Assembly: GCF_039535235.1 (NCBI RefSeq)
Contig: NZ_BAAAWU010000001.1
Location: 4,526,001 to 4,590,000 of the forward strand
Reading direction: 5' to 3'
Source: Streptomyces roseoviridis
Lineage (GTDB): Bacteria > Actinomycetota > Actinomycetes > Streptomycetales > Streptomycetaceae
Length of the DNA: 64,000 bases
The notes beneath the pieces are model-generated. The model did no database searches. It worked only from the letters and a program-made list of their open reading frames with translations, and was not told the DNA's origin. The translations under genes and the position numbers were made by a program. Positions 49,169-57,258 of this stretch are shown here, one piece after another (the stretch's first letter is position 1; each line of letters starts with the position of its first letter).

Positions 49169-50371
49169 GACCATGGCCATGCCCTGGCCGCCGCCCACGC
49201 ACATCGTCTCCAGGCCGAACTGCTTGTCGTGGAACTGGAGGCTGTTGATGAGCGTGCCGGTGATGCGGGCGCCCGTCATGCCGAAGGGGTGACCGACGGC
49301 GATGGCGCCGCCGTTGACGTTGACCTTGTCCAGGTCGAAGCCCAGGTCCTGGTACGACGGGATCACCTGGGCGGCGAACGCCTCGTTGATCTCCACCAGG
49401 TCGATGTCGCTCGTGGTCAGGCCGGCCCGCTTCAGGGCCTGCTTCGACGCCTCGACCGGGCCGAGACCCATGATCTCGGGGGAGAGGCCGGAGACACCGG
49501 TGGAGACGATCCGGGCGAGCGGGGTCAGGCCCAGCTCCCGCGCCTTCGTGTCGGACATGATCACCAGCGCGGCGGCGCCGTCGTTCAGCGGGCAGCAGTT
49601 GCCGGCCGTGACCAGGCCGTCGGGCCGGAAGACCGGCTTCAGGCCGGAGACGCCCTCCAGCGTGACGCCGGCGCGCGGGCCGTCGTCCTTCGAGACGACC
49701 GTGCCGTCGGGCAGCGTCACCGGGGTGATCTCGCGCTCCCAGAAGCCGTTCTTGATGGCCTCCTCGGCGAGGTTCTGCGAGCGCACGCCGAACTCGTCCA
49801 TCTCCTGGCGGCTGATGCCCTTCCAGCGGGCCAGGTTCTCGGCGGTCTGGCCCATCGCGATGTACGCGTCCGGGACCAGGCCGTCCTCGCGCGGGTCGTG
49901 CCAGGTGGAGCCCTCGGACTCGGCGACGGCCGCCGTGCGGGCCTCGGCCTCGGCGAAGAACGGGTTGTGCGTGTCCGGCAGCGAGTCGGAGTTGCCCTTC
50001 ACGAAGCGGGACACCATCTCGACACCGGCCGAGATGAAGACGTCGCCCTCGCCCGCCTTGATCGCGTGCAGCGCCATGCGGGAGGTCTGCAGCGAGGAGG
50101 AGCAGTAGCGGGTGATGGTGCAGCCCGGGAGGTGGTCCATGCCCATCTGCACGGCCACGATCCGGCCCAGGTTGTTGCCCTGCTCGCCGCCGGGCAGACC
50201 GCAGCCGAGCATCAGGTCGTCGATGTCGCGCGGGTCGAGCTCGGGGACCTTGGCGAGGGCGGCCTGGATGATCGTCGCGGTCAGGTCGTCGGGGCGAAGG
50301 TCCTTCAGGGAGCCCTTGAAGGCCCGGCCGATCGGGGAGCGGGCGGTCGAGACGATGACGGCTTCGGGCAT
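49151..50371 (-). CDS. Acetyl-CoA C-acetyltransferase (thiolase)
   Basis: The 406-residue enzyme condenses or cleaves acetoacetyl-CoA type thioesters. The nucleophilic Cys is in TRYCSSSLQTSRMAL near 88, the catalytic His in GGAIAVGHPFGMTGAR near 360, and the second Cys in MCVGGGQGMA near 391. NEAFAAQ lies at about 328. The ATG at 50371 has GGAG five bases upstream; a frame reaching back to 50914 only passes through the 35-bp repeats and is not used. It could serve fatty acid breakdown or supply acetoacetyl-CoA. Confidence 0.95.
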   Translation of the reverse strand: MPEAVIVSTARSPIGRAFKGSLKDLRPDDLTATIIQAALAKVPELDPRDIDDLMLGCGLPGGEQGNNLGRIVAVQMGMDHLPGCTITRYCSSSLQTSRMALHAIKAGEGDVFISAGVEMVSRFVKGNSDSLPDTHNPFFAEAEARTAAVAESEGSTWHDPREDGLVPDAYIAMGQTAENLARWKGISRQEMDEFGVRSQNLAEEAIKNGFWEREITPVTLPDGTVVSKDDGPRAGVTLEGVSGLKPVFRPDGLVTAGNCCPLNDGAAALVIMSDTKARELGLTPLARIVSTGVSGLSPEIMGLGPVEASKQALKRAGLTTSDIDLVEINEAFAAQVIPSYQDLGFDLDKVNVNGGAIAVGHPFGMTGARITGTLINSLQFHDKQFGLETMCVGGGQGMAMVIERLS

Positions 50372-50495
50372 CACGGCTCCAGGAGGGGTGCTGGGTGGAC
50401 GGACAGAATGGGAAGTTACCTGTACGTACCGCACGGGGTCATCGGGCACGGCATGTGATGCGGACCTCTTTTCTAAGCGCTCGCTCAGTCGTGCG

Positions 50496-50660
50496 GCCAC
50501 CGGCCGGCCGCACCCGTACCGGACGGGCGCGCCACCGGCCTGCCGGACCCGTACCGGACGGGCGCGCCACCGGCCTGCCGGACCCGTACCGGACGGGCCC
50601 GCCGCCGGCCGGCCGCACCCGCACCGCACGGGCCCGCCGCCGGCCTGCCGGACCCGCCTC
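50496..50660. repeat. 35-bp tandem repeat array upstream of thiolase
   Basis: Nearly five head-to-tail copies of a 35-base unit (start GCCACCGGCCTGCCGGACCC) begin at 50496, 50531, 50566, 50601 and 50636. The first three are almost identical; the last two carry shared changes. They lie between two genes that are both on the minus strand, downstream of the SGNH gene and upstream of thiolase. Confidence 0.92.
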
Positions 50661-50682
50661 AGGCCCCGGCCGCCGCACTCGC

Positions 50683-51714
50683 TCAGGCCGGGTCCGCGGC
50701 CGTGCGCGGGGCGGGGGCGTCCGCCTCGCCTCCGGCGCCGTCCGGGGCGCCCGGCAGCGGCAGGCGCCGGCGCCTGCGGTGCTTGAGCAGCGCCCACGGC
50801 GCACGGGCGCCGGTGACCTCCGTGCCCGCCTGCTTCGCCGCCTCGGCCGCCGCCTTGGCCACCGGCAGCACGTCCTCGTGCCGGGCCGCGTCGATCCGGT
50901 CGGCCTCCGGCCACAGCCCGAGCGCCGCGCAGACCGTCGGCAGCACCGCCATCGCCGCCGTCGCGTACCCCTCCGCCGACGGGTGGAAGTTGTCCACGCC
51001 GAACATCTCCCGCGGGTTGGCCGCGAACTCCGGACCGAGCAGATCGCCCAGCGACACCGTCCGGCCGCCCTGCTCGACGACCACGATGGTCTGCGCCGCC
51101 GCCAGCTGCCGCGAGGCCCGCCGGGCCAGCCAGCGCAGCGGCTGGTAGACCGGCTCGATCGTGCCCAGATCCGGGCAGGTGCCGACCACCACCTCCGCGC
51201 CCGCCGTGCGCAGCCGCCGCACCGCCGCCGCCAGACAGCGCACCGACTGCGTCGGCGGCATCCGATGGGTGACGTCGTTCGCCCCGATCATGACCACGGC
51301 CACGTCCGGCGCCCCGGACGGCGAGGCGAGCAGCAGCGACACCTGCCGCTCCAGGTCGTCCGAGCGCGCCCCCGGCAGGGCGACGTTCCGCAGGTCCACC
51401 GGGCGCTCGGCGACCGCGGCGAGCCCCGAGGCCAGGAGCGCTCCCGGCGTCTGCCCGACCCTCCGCACGCCCTGGCCCGCCGCGGTGGAATCACCCAGAA
51501 GGGCGAGCCGCAGCGGCTCCTCGCCGCTGTAGGAGCCGCCGTAACGGCCGTCCGCCCCCGGCGGCAGCGGCGCCACGCCGCCCCCCACGTTCCGCTTGGC
51601 CAGCTGTACCTCGGCCAGCAGCACCCCCACGGCCGCCACGCCGAGCAGGCCGATGCTCCCGCCGCCGTACGCCGCGCCCGCGGCGATCCGTCGCGCCACC
51701 CTCGCCCTGGACAT
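50683..51714 (-). CDS. SGNH/GDSL hydrolase, membrane-anchored
   Basis: The 343-residue protein from ATG 51714 has an N-terminal membrane helix (AAYGGGSIGLLGVAAVGVLLAEVQ) and an SGNH hydrolase domain outside: block I LALLGDSTAAGQGV near 72, block II ALPGARSDD near 112, block III MIGANDVTHR near 142, and block V DNFHPSAEGYATAA near 242. The C-terminal 60 residues are Ala-rich and basic without a known fold. The start codon lies 11 bases after AAGGAGG; GTG 51726 is the alternative. It is divergent from the cystathionine beta-synthase gene. Confidence 0.9.
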   Translation of the reverse strand: MSRARVARRIAAGAAYGGGSIGLLGVAAVGVLLAEVQLAKRNVGGGVAPLPPGADGRYGGSYSGEEPLRLALLGDSTAAGQGVRRVGQTPGALLASGLAAVAERPVDLRNVALPGARSDDLERQVSLLLASPSGAPDVAVVMIGANDVTHRMPPTQSVRCLAAAVRRLRTAGAEVVVGTCPDLGTIEPVYQPLRWLARRASRQLAAAQTIVVVEQGGRTVSLGDLLGPEFAANPREMFGVDNFHPSAEGYATAAMAVLPTVCAALGLWPEADRIDAARHEDVLPVAKAAAEAAKQAGTEVTGARAPWALLKHRRRRRLPLPGAPDGAGGEADAPAPRTAADPA

Positions 51715-51885
51715 CGGTGCACGCACCTCCTTCGAGCGTTCTCGCCGTCTCGGGGCCGCCGCGCGGGCCGCCGTTCGCGCCGCCGGTGGCGCCGCCTGTG
51801 GTTACTCACTGCCCCGTAACCGGCACCGCGTACGCATTCCACGGAATACGCTGGCTGCACCATTACGGAGACCCCGGAGATTACG

Positions 51886-53280
51886 GTGCAATTCCACGAC
51901 TCGATGATCAGCCTCGTCGGCAACACCCCGCTGGTGAAGCTCAACAACGTCACTGCGGGCCTTCAGGCGACCGTCCTGGCCAAGGTCGAGTACTTCAACC
52001 CGGGCGGCTCGGTCAAGGACCGGATCGCCCTGCGCATGATCGAGGCCGCCGAGGCGAGCGGCGCCCTGAAGCCCGGCGGCACCATCGTCGAGCCCACGTC
52101 CGGCAACACCGGCGTCGGCCTGGCGATCGTGGCCCAGCAGAAGGGCTACAAGTGCATCTTCGTCTGCCCGGACAAGGTGTCCACGGACAAGATCAACGTG
52201 CTGCGCGCCTACGGCGCCGAGGTCGTGGTCTGCCCCACGGCCGTCGACCCCGAGCACCCGGACTCGTACTACAACGTCTCGGACCGCCTCGTGCGCGAGA
52301 CCCCGGGCGCCTGGAAGCCGGACCAGTACTCGAACCCGAACAACCCGCGTTCGCACTACGAGACCACCGGTCCCGAGCTGTGGGAGCAGACGGAGGGGAA
52401 GATCACCCACTTCGTCGCGGGCGTCGGCACCGGCGGCACCATCTCCGGCACCGGCAACTATCTGAAGGAGGCGTCCGGCGGCAAGGTCCAGGTCATCGGT
52501 GCCGACCCGGAGGGCTCCGTCTACTCCGGCGGCTCCGGCCGCCCGTACCTGGTCGAGGGCGTCGGCGAGGACTTCTGGCCGACCGCCTACGACCGCAACG
52601 TCGCCGACCGGATCGTCGCGGTCTCCGACAAGGACTCCTTCCAGATGACCCGCCGCCTCGCCAAGGAGGAGGGCCTGCTGGTGGGCGGCTCCTGCGGCAT
52701 GGCGGTCTGCGCCGCGCTCGAGGTCGCCAAGGAGCTCGGCCCCGACGACGTCGTGGTCGTGCTGCTGCCGGACTCCGGCCGCGGCTACCTGTCGAAGATC
52801 TTCAACGACGAGTGGATGGCCGACTACGGCTTCCTGGAGGACACCTCCTCCGCCACCGTCGCCGACGTGCTGCGCCACAAGTCGGGCGGCATGCCCTCGC
52901 TCGTCCACATGCACCCGGACGAGAACGTCGGCCAGGCCATCGAGGTGCTGCGGGAGTACGGCGTCTCCCAGATGCCGATCGTGAAGCCGGGCGCCGGGCA
53001 CCCCGACGTCATGGCCGCCGAGGTCGTCGGCTCGGTCGTCGAGCGCGAGCTCCTGAACGCGCTCTTCACCCAGAAGGCGTCGCTGGAGGACCCGCTGGAG
53101 GACCACATGTCCGCCCCGCTGCCGCAGGTCGGCTCGGGCGAGCCGGTCGCCGACCTGATGTCGGTCCTCGGCGACGCGGACGCGGCGATCGTGCTGGTCG
53201 AGGGCAAGCCGACCGATGTGGTCAGCCGTCAGGACCTGCTGGCCTTCCTGGCCGCGAACGGCGGGACGAAGCAGCACTGA
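51886..53280 (+). CDS. Cystathionine beta-synthase (PLP enzyme with C-terminal CBS pair)
   Basis: The 464-residue enzyme has a fold-II PLP domain: NTPLVKLNNV near 13, the PLP lysine in NPGGSVKDRIALRM (Lys44), TSGNTGVGLA near 70, and GVGTGGTISGTGNYLKE near 183. Two CBS motifs follow from about 335 to 460 (VADVLRHKSGGMPSLVHMHPDENVGQAIEVLREYGVSQMPIV). It makes cystathionine from homocysteine and serine (or acetylserine) in reverse transsulfuration. It starts at GTG 51886 with GGAGA upstream. CBS pairs in related enzymes bind adenosyl ligands for regulation. Confidence 0.94.
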   Translation: MQFHDSMISLVGNTPLVKLNNVTAGLQATVLAKVEYFNPGGSVKDRIALRMIEAAEASGALKPGGTIVEPTSGNTGVGLAIVAQQKGYKCIFVCPDKVSTDKINVLRAYGAEVVVCPTAVDPEHPDSYYNVSDRLVRETPGAWKPDQYSNPNNPRSHYETTGPELWEQTEGKITHFVAGVGTGGTISGTGNYLKEASGGKVQVIGADPEGSVYSGGSGRPYLVEGVGEDFWPTAYDRNVADRIVAVSDKDSFQMTRRLAKEEGLLVGGSCGMAVCAALEVAKELGPDDVVVVLLPDSGRGYLSKIFNDEWMADYGFLEDTSSATVADVLRHKSGGMPSLVHMHPDENVGQAIEVLREYGVSQMPIVKPGAGHPDVMAAEVVGSVVERELLNALFTQKASLEDPLEDHMSAPLPQVGSGEPVADLMSVLGDADAAIVLVEGKPTDVVSRQDLLAFLAANGGTKQH

Positions 53281-53687
53281 TCCGGCGCCGGCGCCGGTGC
53301 GGTGACGGACCGTCGGGGCGCGGGTGGGCCCGTTCGCGCAATCGGTACGAGCGCGACACGTACCCGCAGCACCCGCTTAACAACGGTCCGGCAGAGTGTT
53401 CCTCATCGGCGCCACGGACCTCCGGAGCGGCTCCCGGCCTCCGCCGGCGCCATGGACGCGGACCGGCCCTGACCCGGGCCCGTGTCCCTCGCGGGGACCG
53501 CCGTCGTCCCGCCCCCCGGTCAGCCGGGGGTGCGGCGGTCCCCGCGCAACACCCTTCCGCCCGGCGCCCGCCCGGCCCCGTTCGGGCCTCCGGCCTCCGG
53601 CCTCCCGGGCCGTCTTCCCTTGCCTGTCTGCATATCCTCATGCAGAGTTCAGGTGGATGAATAACCGGAAGACGGAAGGGGGACGGC
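53281..53687. other. Intergenic region with a large stem-loop
   Basis: These 407 bases have no recognisable gene. A strong hairpin has a 12-bp outer stem (GCGGGGACCGCC; arms 53491-53502 and 53534-53545) and an inner CCCCCGG/CCGGGGG stem. It may end transcripts from the synthase gene or belong to the RpiR gene leader. GGAAGGGGGACGGC just before 53688 supplies the ribosome binding site. Confidence 0.5.
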
Positions 53688-54521
53688 ATGAGCGACAGCC
53701 CGGCCGGACGGCTGCAGACGCTCTTCGAGGGGCACCGGCTGACACCGACCCAGCGGCGGATCGCGCACTGCATGGTGCGGCGCGCCGCCGACGTGCCGTT
53801 CCTGTCCAGCGTGGAGCTGGCCGAACTGGCCGGCGTGAGCCAGCCCTCCGTCACCCGCTTCGCCGTCGCCCTCGGCTTCGACGGCTACCCGGCGCTGCGC
53901 AGGCATCTGCGCGAGAGCGTGCCCGCCGTCGCCGACGAGCTCGCCGGGCACAACGAGTACCAGCAGGCCGTCCTCGGCGAGATCGAGAACCTCAGGCACC
54001 TCGCCGAGCTGCTCGCCGATCCCGCCCCCGTCGAGCGGGCCGGCCGGCTGCTCGCCGCCTCCCGGCCGCTGCCCGTCCTCGGGCTGCGTGCCGCCTCCTC
54101 GCAGGCGAGGGGATTCGCGTACTTCGCGGGCAAGGTCCACCCGGACGTGCGGCTGCTCGACGAGGGCGGCTCGATGCTCGACGACCGCATCGACGCGGCC
54201 GTAAGGGCCGGGGCCACGGCGCTGCTGTGCTTCGCGCTGCCCCGGCACCCGCGCGAGGTCGTCGACGCCCTGGCGTACGCCCGCGCCGCCGGCCTCACGG
54301 TGGTGACCGTCGCCGAGTCCGCCTTCGCTCCGGTCGCCGCGCACAGCGACCTGCTCATCCCGGCCGCGGTCGGCACCGGCCTCGCCTTCGACACGGCGTG
54401 CGCGCCGATGCTGCTCGGCCGGGTGCTCCTGGAGGCGATGGCGGACGAGCTGCCGGACGCACAGGCCCGCCTGGAGGAGTTCGACGTGAAGGCGGCGGCC
54501 CGGGGCCTGTTCGTCGAGTGA
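53688..54521 (+). CDS. MurR/RpiR family transcriptional regulator
   Basis: The 277-residue protein has an N-terminal HTH_6 domain (LTPTQRRIAHCMVRRAADVPFLSSVELAELAGVSQPSVTRFAVALGFDGYPALRRHLRE, residues about 18-77) and a C-terminal SIS sugar-isomerase-like domain (about 105-260; VLGLRAASSQARGFAYFAGKVHP, GATALLCFALPRHPREVVDALAYARAAG). RpiR proteins sense phosphosugars or other small metabolites. It is the only complete regulator near the hut operon and is a candidate for its control, but a cluster of unrelated genes lies in between. Confidence 0.92.
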   Translation: MSDSPAGRLQTLFEGHRLTPTQRRIAHCMVRRAADVPFLSSVELAELAGVSQPSVTRFAVALGFDGYPALRRHLRESVPAVADELAGHNEYQQAVLGEIENLRHLAELLADPAPVERAGRLLAASRPLPVLGLRAASSQARGFAYFAGKVHPDVRLLDEGGSMLDDRIDAAVRAGATALLCFALPRHPREVVDALAYARAAGLTVVTVAESAFAPVAAHSDLLIPAAVGTGLAFDTACAPMLLGRVLLEAMADELPDAQARLEEFDVKAAARGLFVE

Positions 54522-54550
54522 GGTCCCGGGTCTCTTCGGTCCCGGCCTCC

Positions 54551-54922
54551 TCAGATCTCCAGTTCCGTCTCGATCCTCTTCAGGTGGTGACGGGCCATCG
54601 CCAGGTTGGCCCGGTTCTTGTCCAGGGCCAGGTAGAGGAAGAGGCCGCCCCCGCCGCGGGTCTTGAGCAGGCGGATCAGGTGGTACTGGGTGCCGAGGGT
54701 GATCAGGATGTCCTCGATCTCGTCGTTGAGCCCCAGGGCCTCCATGGCGCGGAGCTTGGCGCGGACGACGTCCGTGTTGGCGGCCGCCGCCACGTTCAGG
54801 TCGAGATCGGTGCCGCCGCCGATGATGCCGAGGGCCATGCCGCTCCCGTAGTCGACGAGGGCGGCGCCGATCGCGCCTTCGATCTGGGCCGCTTCCTTGA
54901 GGGAGGTCTCGGTGTTCGCCAT
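54551..54922 (-). CDS. Roadblock/LC7 family protein (C-terminal cluster member)
   Basis: The 123-residue protein has a Roadblock/LC7-like fold: AAQIEGAIGAALVDYGSGMALGIIGGG, then LDLNVAAAANTDVVRAKLRAMEALGL, EDILITLGTQYHLIRLL and GLFLYLALDKNRANLAMARHHLKRIE. Roadblock proteins such as MglB bind small GTPases and act as activators or scaffolds. ATG 54922 has AAGGAAG upstream. It is the last gene of a four-gene minus-strand cluster. Confidence 0.85.
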   Translation of the reverse strand: MANTETSLKEAAQIEGAIGAALVDYGSGMALGIIGGGTDLDLNVAAAANTDVVRAKLRAMEALGLNDEIEDILITLGTQYHLIRLLKTRGGGGLFLYLALDKNRANLAMARHHLKRIETELEI

Positions 54923-54960
54923 GGTTCTTCCTTCGCGTGAGCGTGTCGTGGGTGGGCTTG

Positions 54961-55371
54961 TCAGGGCTGCGGGAGCGGCCGGTCCGGGTCTCTGCGGGCC
55001 AGGGCGCCGTCCACCAGCTCCCCTATCCGGGCGCTGGAGCGGCGGGCCTCCAGGTGGAGCCGGCCGACGTTGATGCGGGGTTCGGCGAGCAGCGTCAGGA
55101 CGGCCGAGCCGCCCGCCGCGTACGTCGCCACGTAGCCGAGCTCGCCGCGGACCAGGAGCTCCCGGAAACCCCCCTGCCCGGTGGTGTCGGCCAGGCGCTG
55201 CCCGACGCCGAGGGCGGCGGCCGTCAGCGCGGCGACGCTCTCGGCCTCGCCGTCCACGGCGTCCTGCGCGAGCACCAGGCCGTCGGCGCTGGCCGCGAGG
55301 GCCCCGGTGAGCTGCGGCAGCCGCGCCCGCAGCCGTCTCAGTTCGACGAGGACCTCGGCTTCTGCGGTCAT
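54961..55371 (-). CDS. Roadblock/LC7-like protein
   Basis: The 136-residue protein reads LRRLRARLPQLTGALAASADGLVLAQDAVDGEAESVAALTAAALGVGQRLADTTGQGGFRELLVRGELGYVATYAAGGSAVLTLLAEPRINVGRLHLEARRSSARI, the full Roadblock pattern as in conservon CvnB proteins. I chose ATG 55371, which follows GAGGAG; ATG 55413 (overlapping the upstream stop) would add 14 residues. It is the third gene of the cluster. Confidence 0.87.
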   Translation of the reverse strand: MTAEAEVLVELRRLRARLPQLTGALAASADGLVLAQDAVDGEAESVAALTAAALGVGQRLADTTGQGGFRELLVRGELGYVATYAAGGSAVLTLLAEPRINVGRLHLEARRSSARIGELVDGALARRDPDRPLPQP

Positions 55372-55412
55372 CAGTTGTCTCCTCTCGGCGCGCAGGCGCA
55401 GGGCACGCCTCA

Positions 55413-56177
55413 TCACAGAGCTGCCTCCAGGGCGTCACGGAGCCGGCGGAGCAGGGCGACGTCGGGGTCGGGGGTGGCGACCTCGCCGACCCACGCGGGC
55501 ACGGCGGGCGGGGGCGGCGGCGCCTCATGCGGGGTGCGGACCAGACCGGCCGCGGCGAGCCGCCGTACGTCGAGCAGCGTGTGGAAGGCGGGCCGGCCGA
55601 GCAGCCGGGCCAGGTCCGCCGGCGTGCGCTCCCCGTCGGCCGCCGCGAGCAGCGCCCGGTGCCGGGCGCCCACCGGCTGGCCAGGCGCCGCCGGGAGGGG
55701 CACCACGGGCGCGCCGTCGACCGCCGGATACGGCCAGACGCTGTCCAGCAGCTCGCGGCGGCGCAGGGTCTCGCGCTCGACGGCCTCCGTGTCGACCGGC
55801 CGCACCGCGCCGAACCAGTGGGCCACGCCGTAGCGGAAGCGGGTCGGCCCCGCGGTGGGCGCCAGGGCGAAGAAGGCCGCGTCGAAGACGGCGCCGAGGT
55901 GGCAGATCTCCAGTTCGCCGTCGTGCAGCCGGCCGCTGTCGACGAGGAACCGGCCGACGGCGCCGAGCGCACCGGCCCGGTCCACCGCCTCCTCCCAGCC
56001 CGCGCGGGGCAGCCGGCCCGCGGCGGTGAGCAGCACGTCGACGCCGGGGGAGCTGGGGCTCTCGGCGTGCACGACCCGGCCGTCGACGAGGTAGAGCGTG
56101 CCGTGGTCGCGCAGCAGCGCGCCGGTGGCCCGCTCGGCGGCGAGCCGGGTGAGCATCGGGGAGACGGTGGCGGTCAT
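55413..56177 (-). CDS. DUF4388-like (PATAN) domain protein
   Basis: The 254-residue protein begins with an element like the DUF4388/PATAN domain: ERATGALLRDHGTLYLVDGRVVHAESPSSPGVDVLLTAAGRL, then VGRFLVDSGRLHDGELEI. PATAN domains occur in two-component and GTPase-linked signalling. The second half ends in a winged-helix-like segment (HRALLAAADGERTPADLARLLGRPAFHTLLDVRRLAAAGLVRTP). ATG 56177 overlaps the stop of the preceding Roadblock gene (ATGA). Confidence 0.78.
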   Translation of the reverse strand: MTATVSPMLTRLAAERATGALLRDHGTLYLVDGRVVHAESPSSPGVDVLLTAAGRLPRAGWEEAVDRAGALGAVGRFLVDSGRLHDGELEICHLGAVFDAAFFALAPTAGPTRFRYGVAHWFGAVRPVDTEAVERETLRRRELLDSVWPYPAVDGAPVVPLPAAPGQPVGARHRALLAAADGERTPADLARLLGRPAFHTLLDVRRLAAAGLVRTPHEAPPPPPAVPAWVGEVATPDPDVALLRRLRDALEAAL

Positions 56178-56572
56178 CCGAGGACCAGCCTCTCGGCGAG
56201 GTCGCCGAGCCGGATCCGGGCGAGGGCCAGGTTGCCCGCCGTGCGGTCCAGCCAGAGGTGGAGGCAGACGCTGCTGTCGAAGGCGGTCTCGACGAAGCGG
56301 ATGACGTGGTAGCCGGTGCGGGTGGTGACGATCAGGTCCTCGACGGGGGCGGCGCCCGGTGGCCCCGACGGCTCGGCGGAGCCGTCGGTGGATTCGAACT
56401 CGGCCGCCGAGCGGGCCAGTTCGGCGCTCTCTGCGGCGGTCGTCTCGTGGTCTCCGACCGGGGACTCGCCCGCCGACCCGAGGGCCAGACCGCTGGTCCA
56501 GTCGACCAGCCAGGCCCCGCGCGCCCCCGGCAGGCTCATCGCCTCCAGCAGGCACTCGTCGATTCCGGGCAC
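56174..56572 (-). CDS. Roadblock/LC7-like protein, first gene of the cluster
   Basis: The 132-residue protein is similar to the last cluster member: LLEAMSLPGARGAWLVDWTSGLALGSAG, an acidic Ser/Glu-rich insert of about 35 residues, and EDLIVTTRTGYHVIRFVETAFDSSVCLHLWLDRTAGNLALARIRLGDLAERL. The insert is unusual for the family. It starts at GTG 56572 behind GGAGGGG. Confidence 0.8.
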   Translation of the reverse strand: MPGIDECLLEAMSLPGARGAWLVDWTSGLALGSAGESPVGDHETTAAESAELARSAAEFESTDGSAEPSGPPGAAPVEDLIVTTRTGYHVIRFVETAFDSSVCLHLWLDRTAGNLALARIRLGDLAERLVLG

Positions 56573-56778
56573 GCGAGATCCCCTCCCGATGCGGCGTGCG
56601 GACGAACGGCAGTAACGGTGACGCTACTCATCGTCGTGATCGCCGGGGGGAGTTCTGGCATTTTCCAAAGGAATTTGTCAGGAGCGGCCGCCGCACCCGC
56701 TCCCGGGTCCGGTCCCGGGCGGCCGCCGAGGCCGTTTCCCGCCCAGGCCGCGAGCCGCCGCCGGGTCCGCTCCCGGGC

Positions 56779-57258
56779 TCAGGACCGGCTCTCGACCGCC
56801 CGGGCGATCTCGTCCAGGTCCTTGGCGAGCGCCCGTGCCACGGCCCGCGCGCCGAGCCTGCCGAGCAGTCGCACGACCAGGCCGGGGGCGCGGTCGTGGG
56901 CGGGGCGGGCGGTGAAGGTCATGCGCAGGACGCTCTCGGCCGCCGAGATCGCCGGCCCCTGGGGCACGAGGGCGATCTCGGAGACGTAGTGCATGCCGTG
57001 CGAGTCGGCCACGGTGACGTAGCGCTCGGGCGGTTCGCAGACGGTCACGGTCATCTCCTCCGTGGCCGTCCTGCCCAGCATCCGCCGGGTCTCCCGCCAG
57101 CGGGTGCCCACCGCGAAGCCGCCCTCGGTGAGCACCTCGACCTTCTCGACGCCCGAGAGCACGCGCGGCATGTCTTCCAGGTCCGTGATCGACTCCCAGA
57201 CCCGGCCGGGGGAGGCGGCGATCCGGCGCTCGACCACGACGGAGGTGCGTGCTGTCAT
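56779..57258 (-). CDS. SRPBCC family protein (polyketide cyclase/START-like)
   Basis: The 159-residue protein has the helix-grip fold pattern: VVVERRIAASPGRVWESITDLEDMPRVLSGVEKVEVLTEGGFAVGTRWRETR, and a C-terminal helix RLLGRLGARAVARALAKDLDEIARAVE. Such domains bind hydrophobic ligands. Its ATG overlaps the stop of the decarboxylase gene, so the two are co-translated. Confidence 0.88.
   Translation of the reverse strand: MTARTSVVVERRIAASPGRVWESITDLEDMPRVLSGVEKVEVLTEGGFAVGTRWRETRRMLGRTATEEMTVTVCEPPERYVTVADSHGMHYVSEIALVPQGPAISAAESVLRMTFTARPAHDRAPGLVVRLLGRLGARAVARALAKDLDEIARAVESRS

Noticed and set aside
50372..50914. Upstream extension of the thiolase frame
   Set aside because: It translates only the 35-bp repeats and the convergent antisense of the SGNH gene. 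The ATG at 50371 has a good ribosome binding site and gives the standard thiolase N-terminus.
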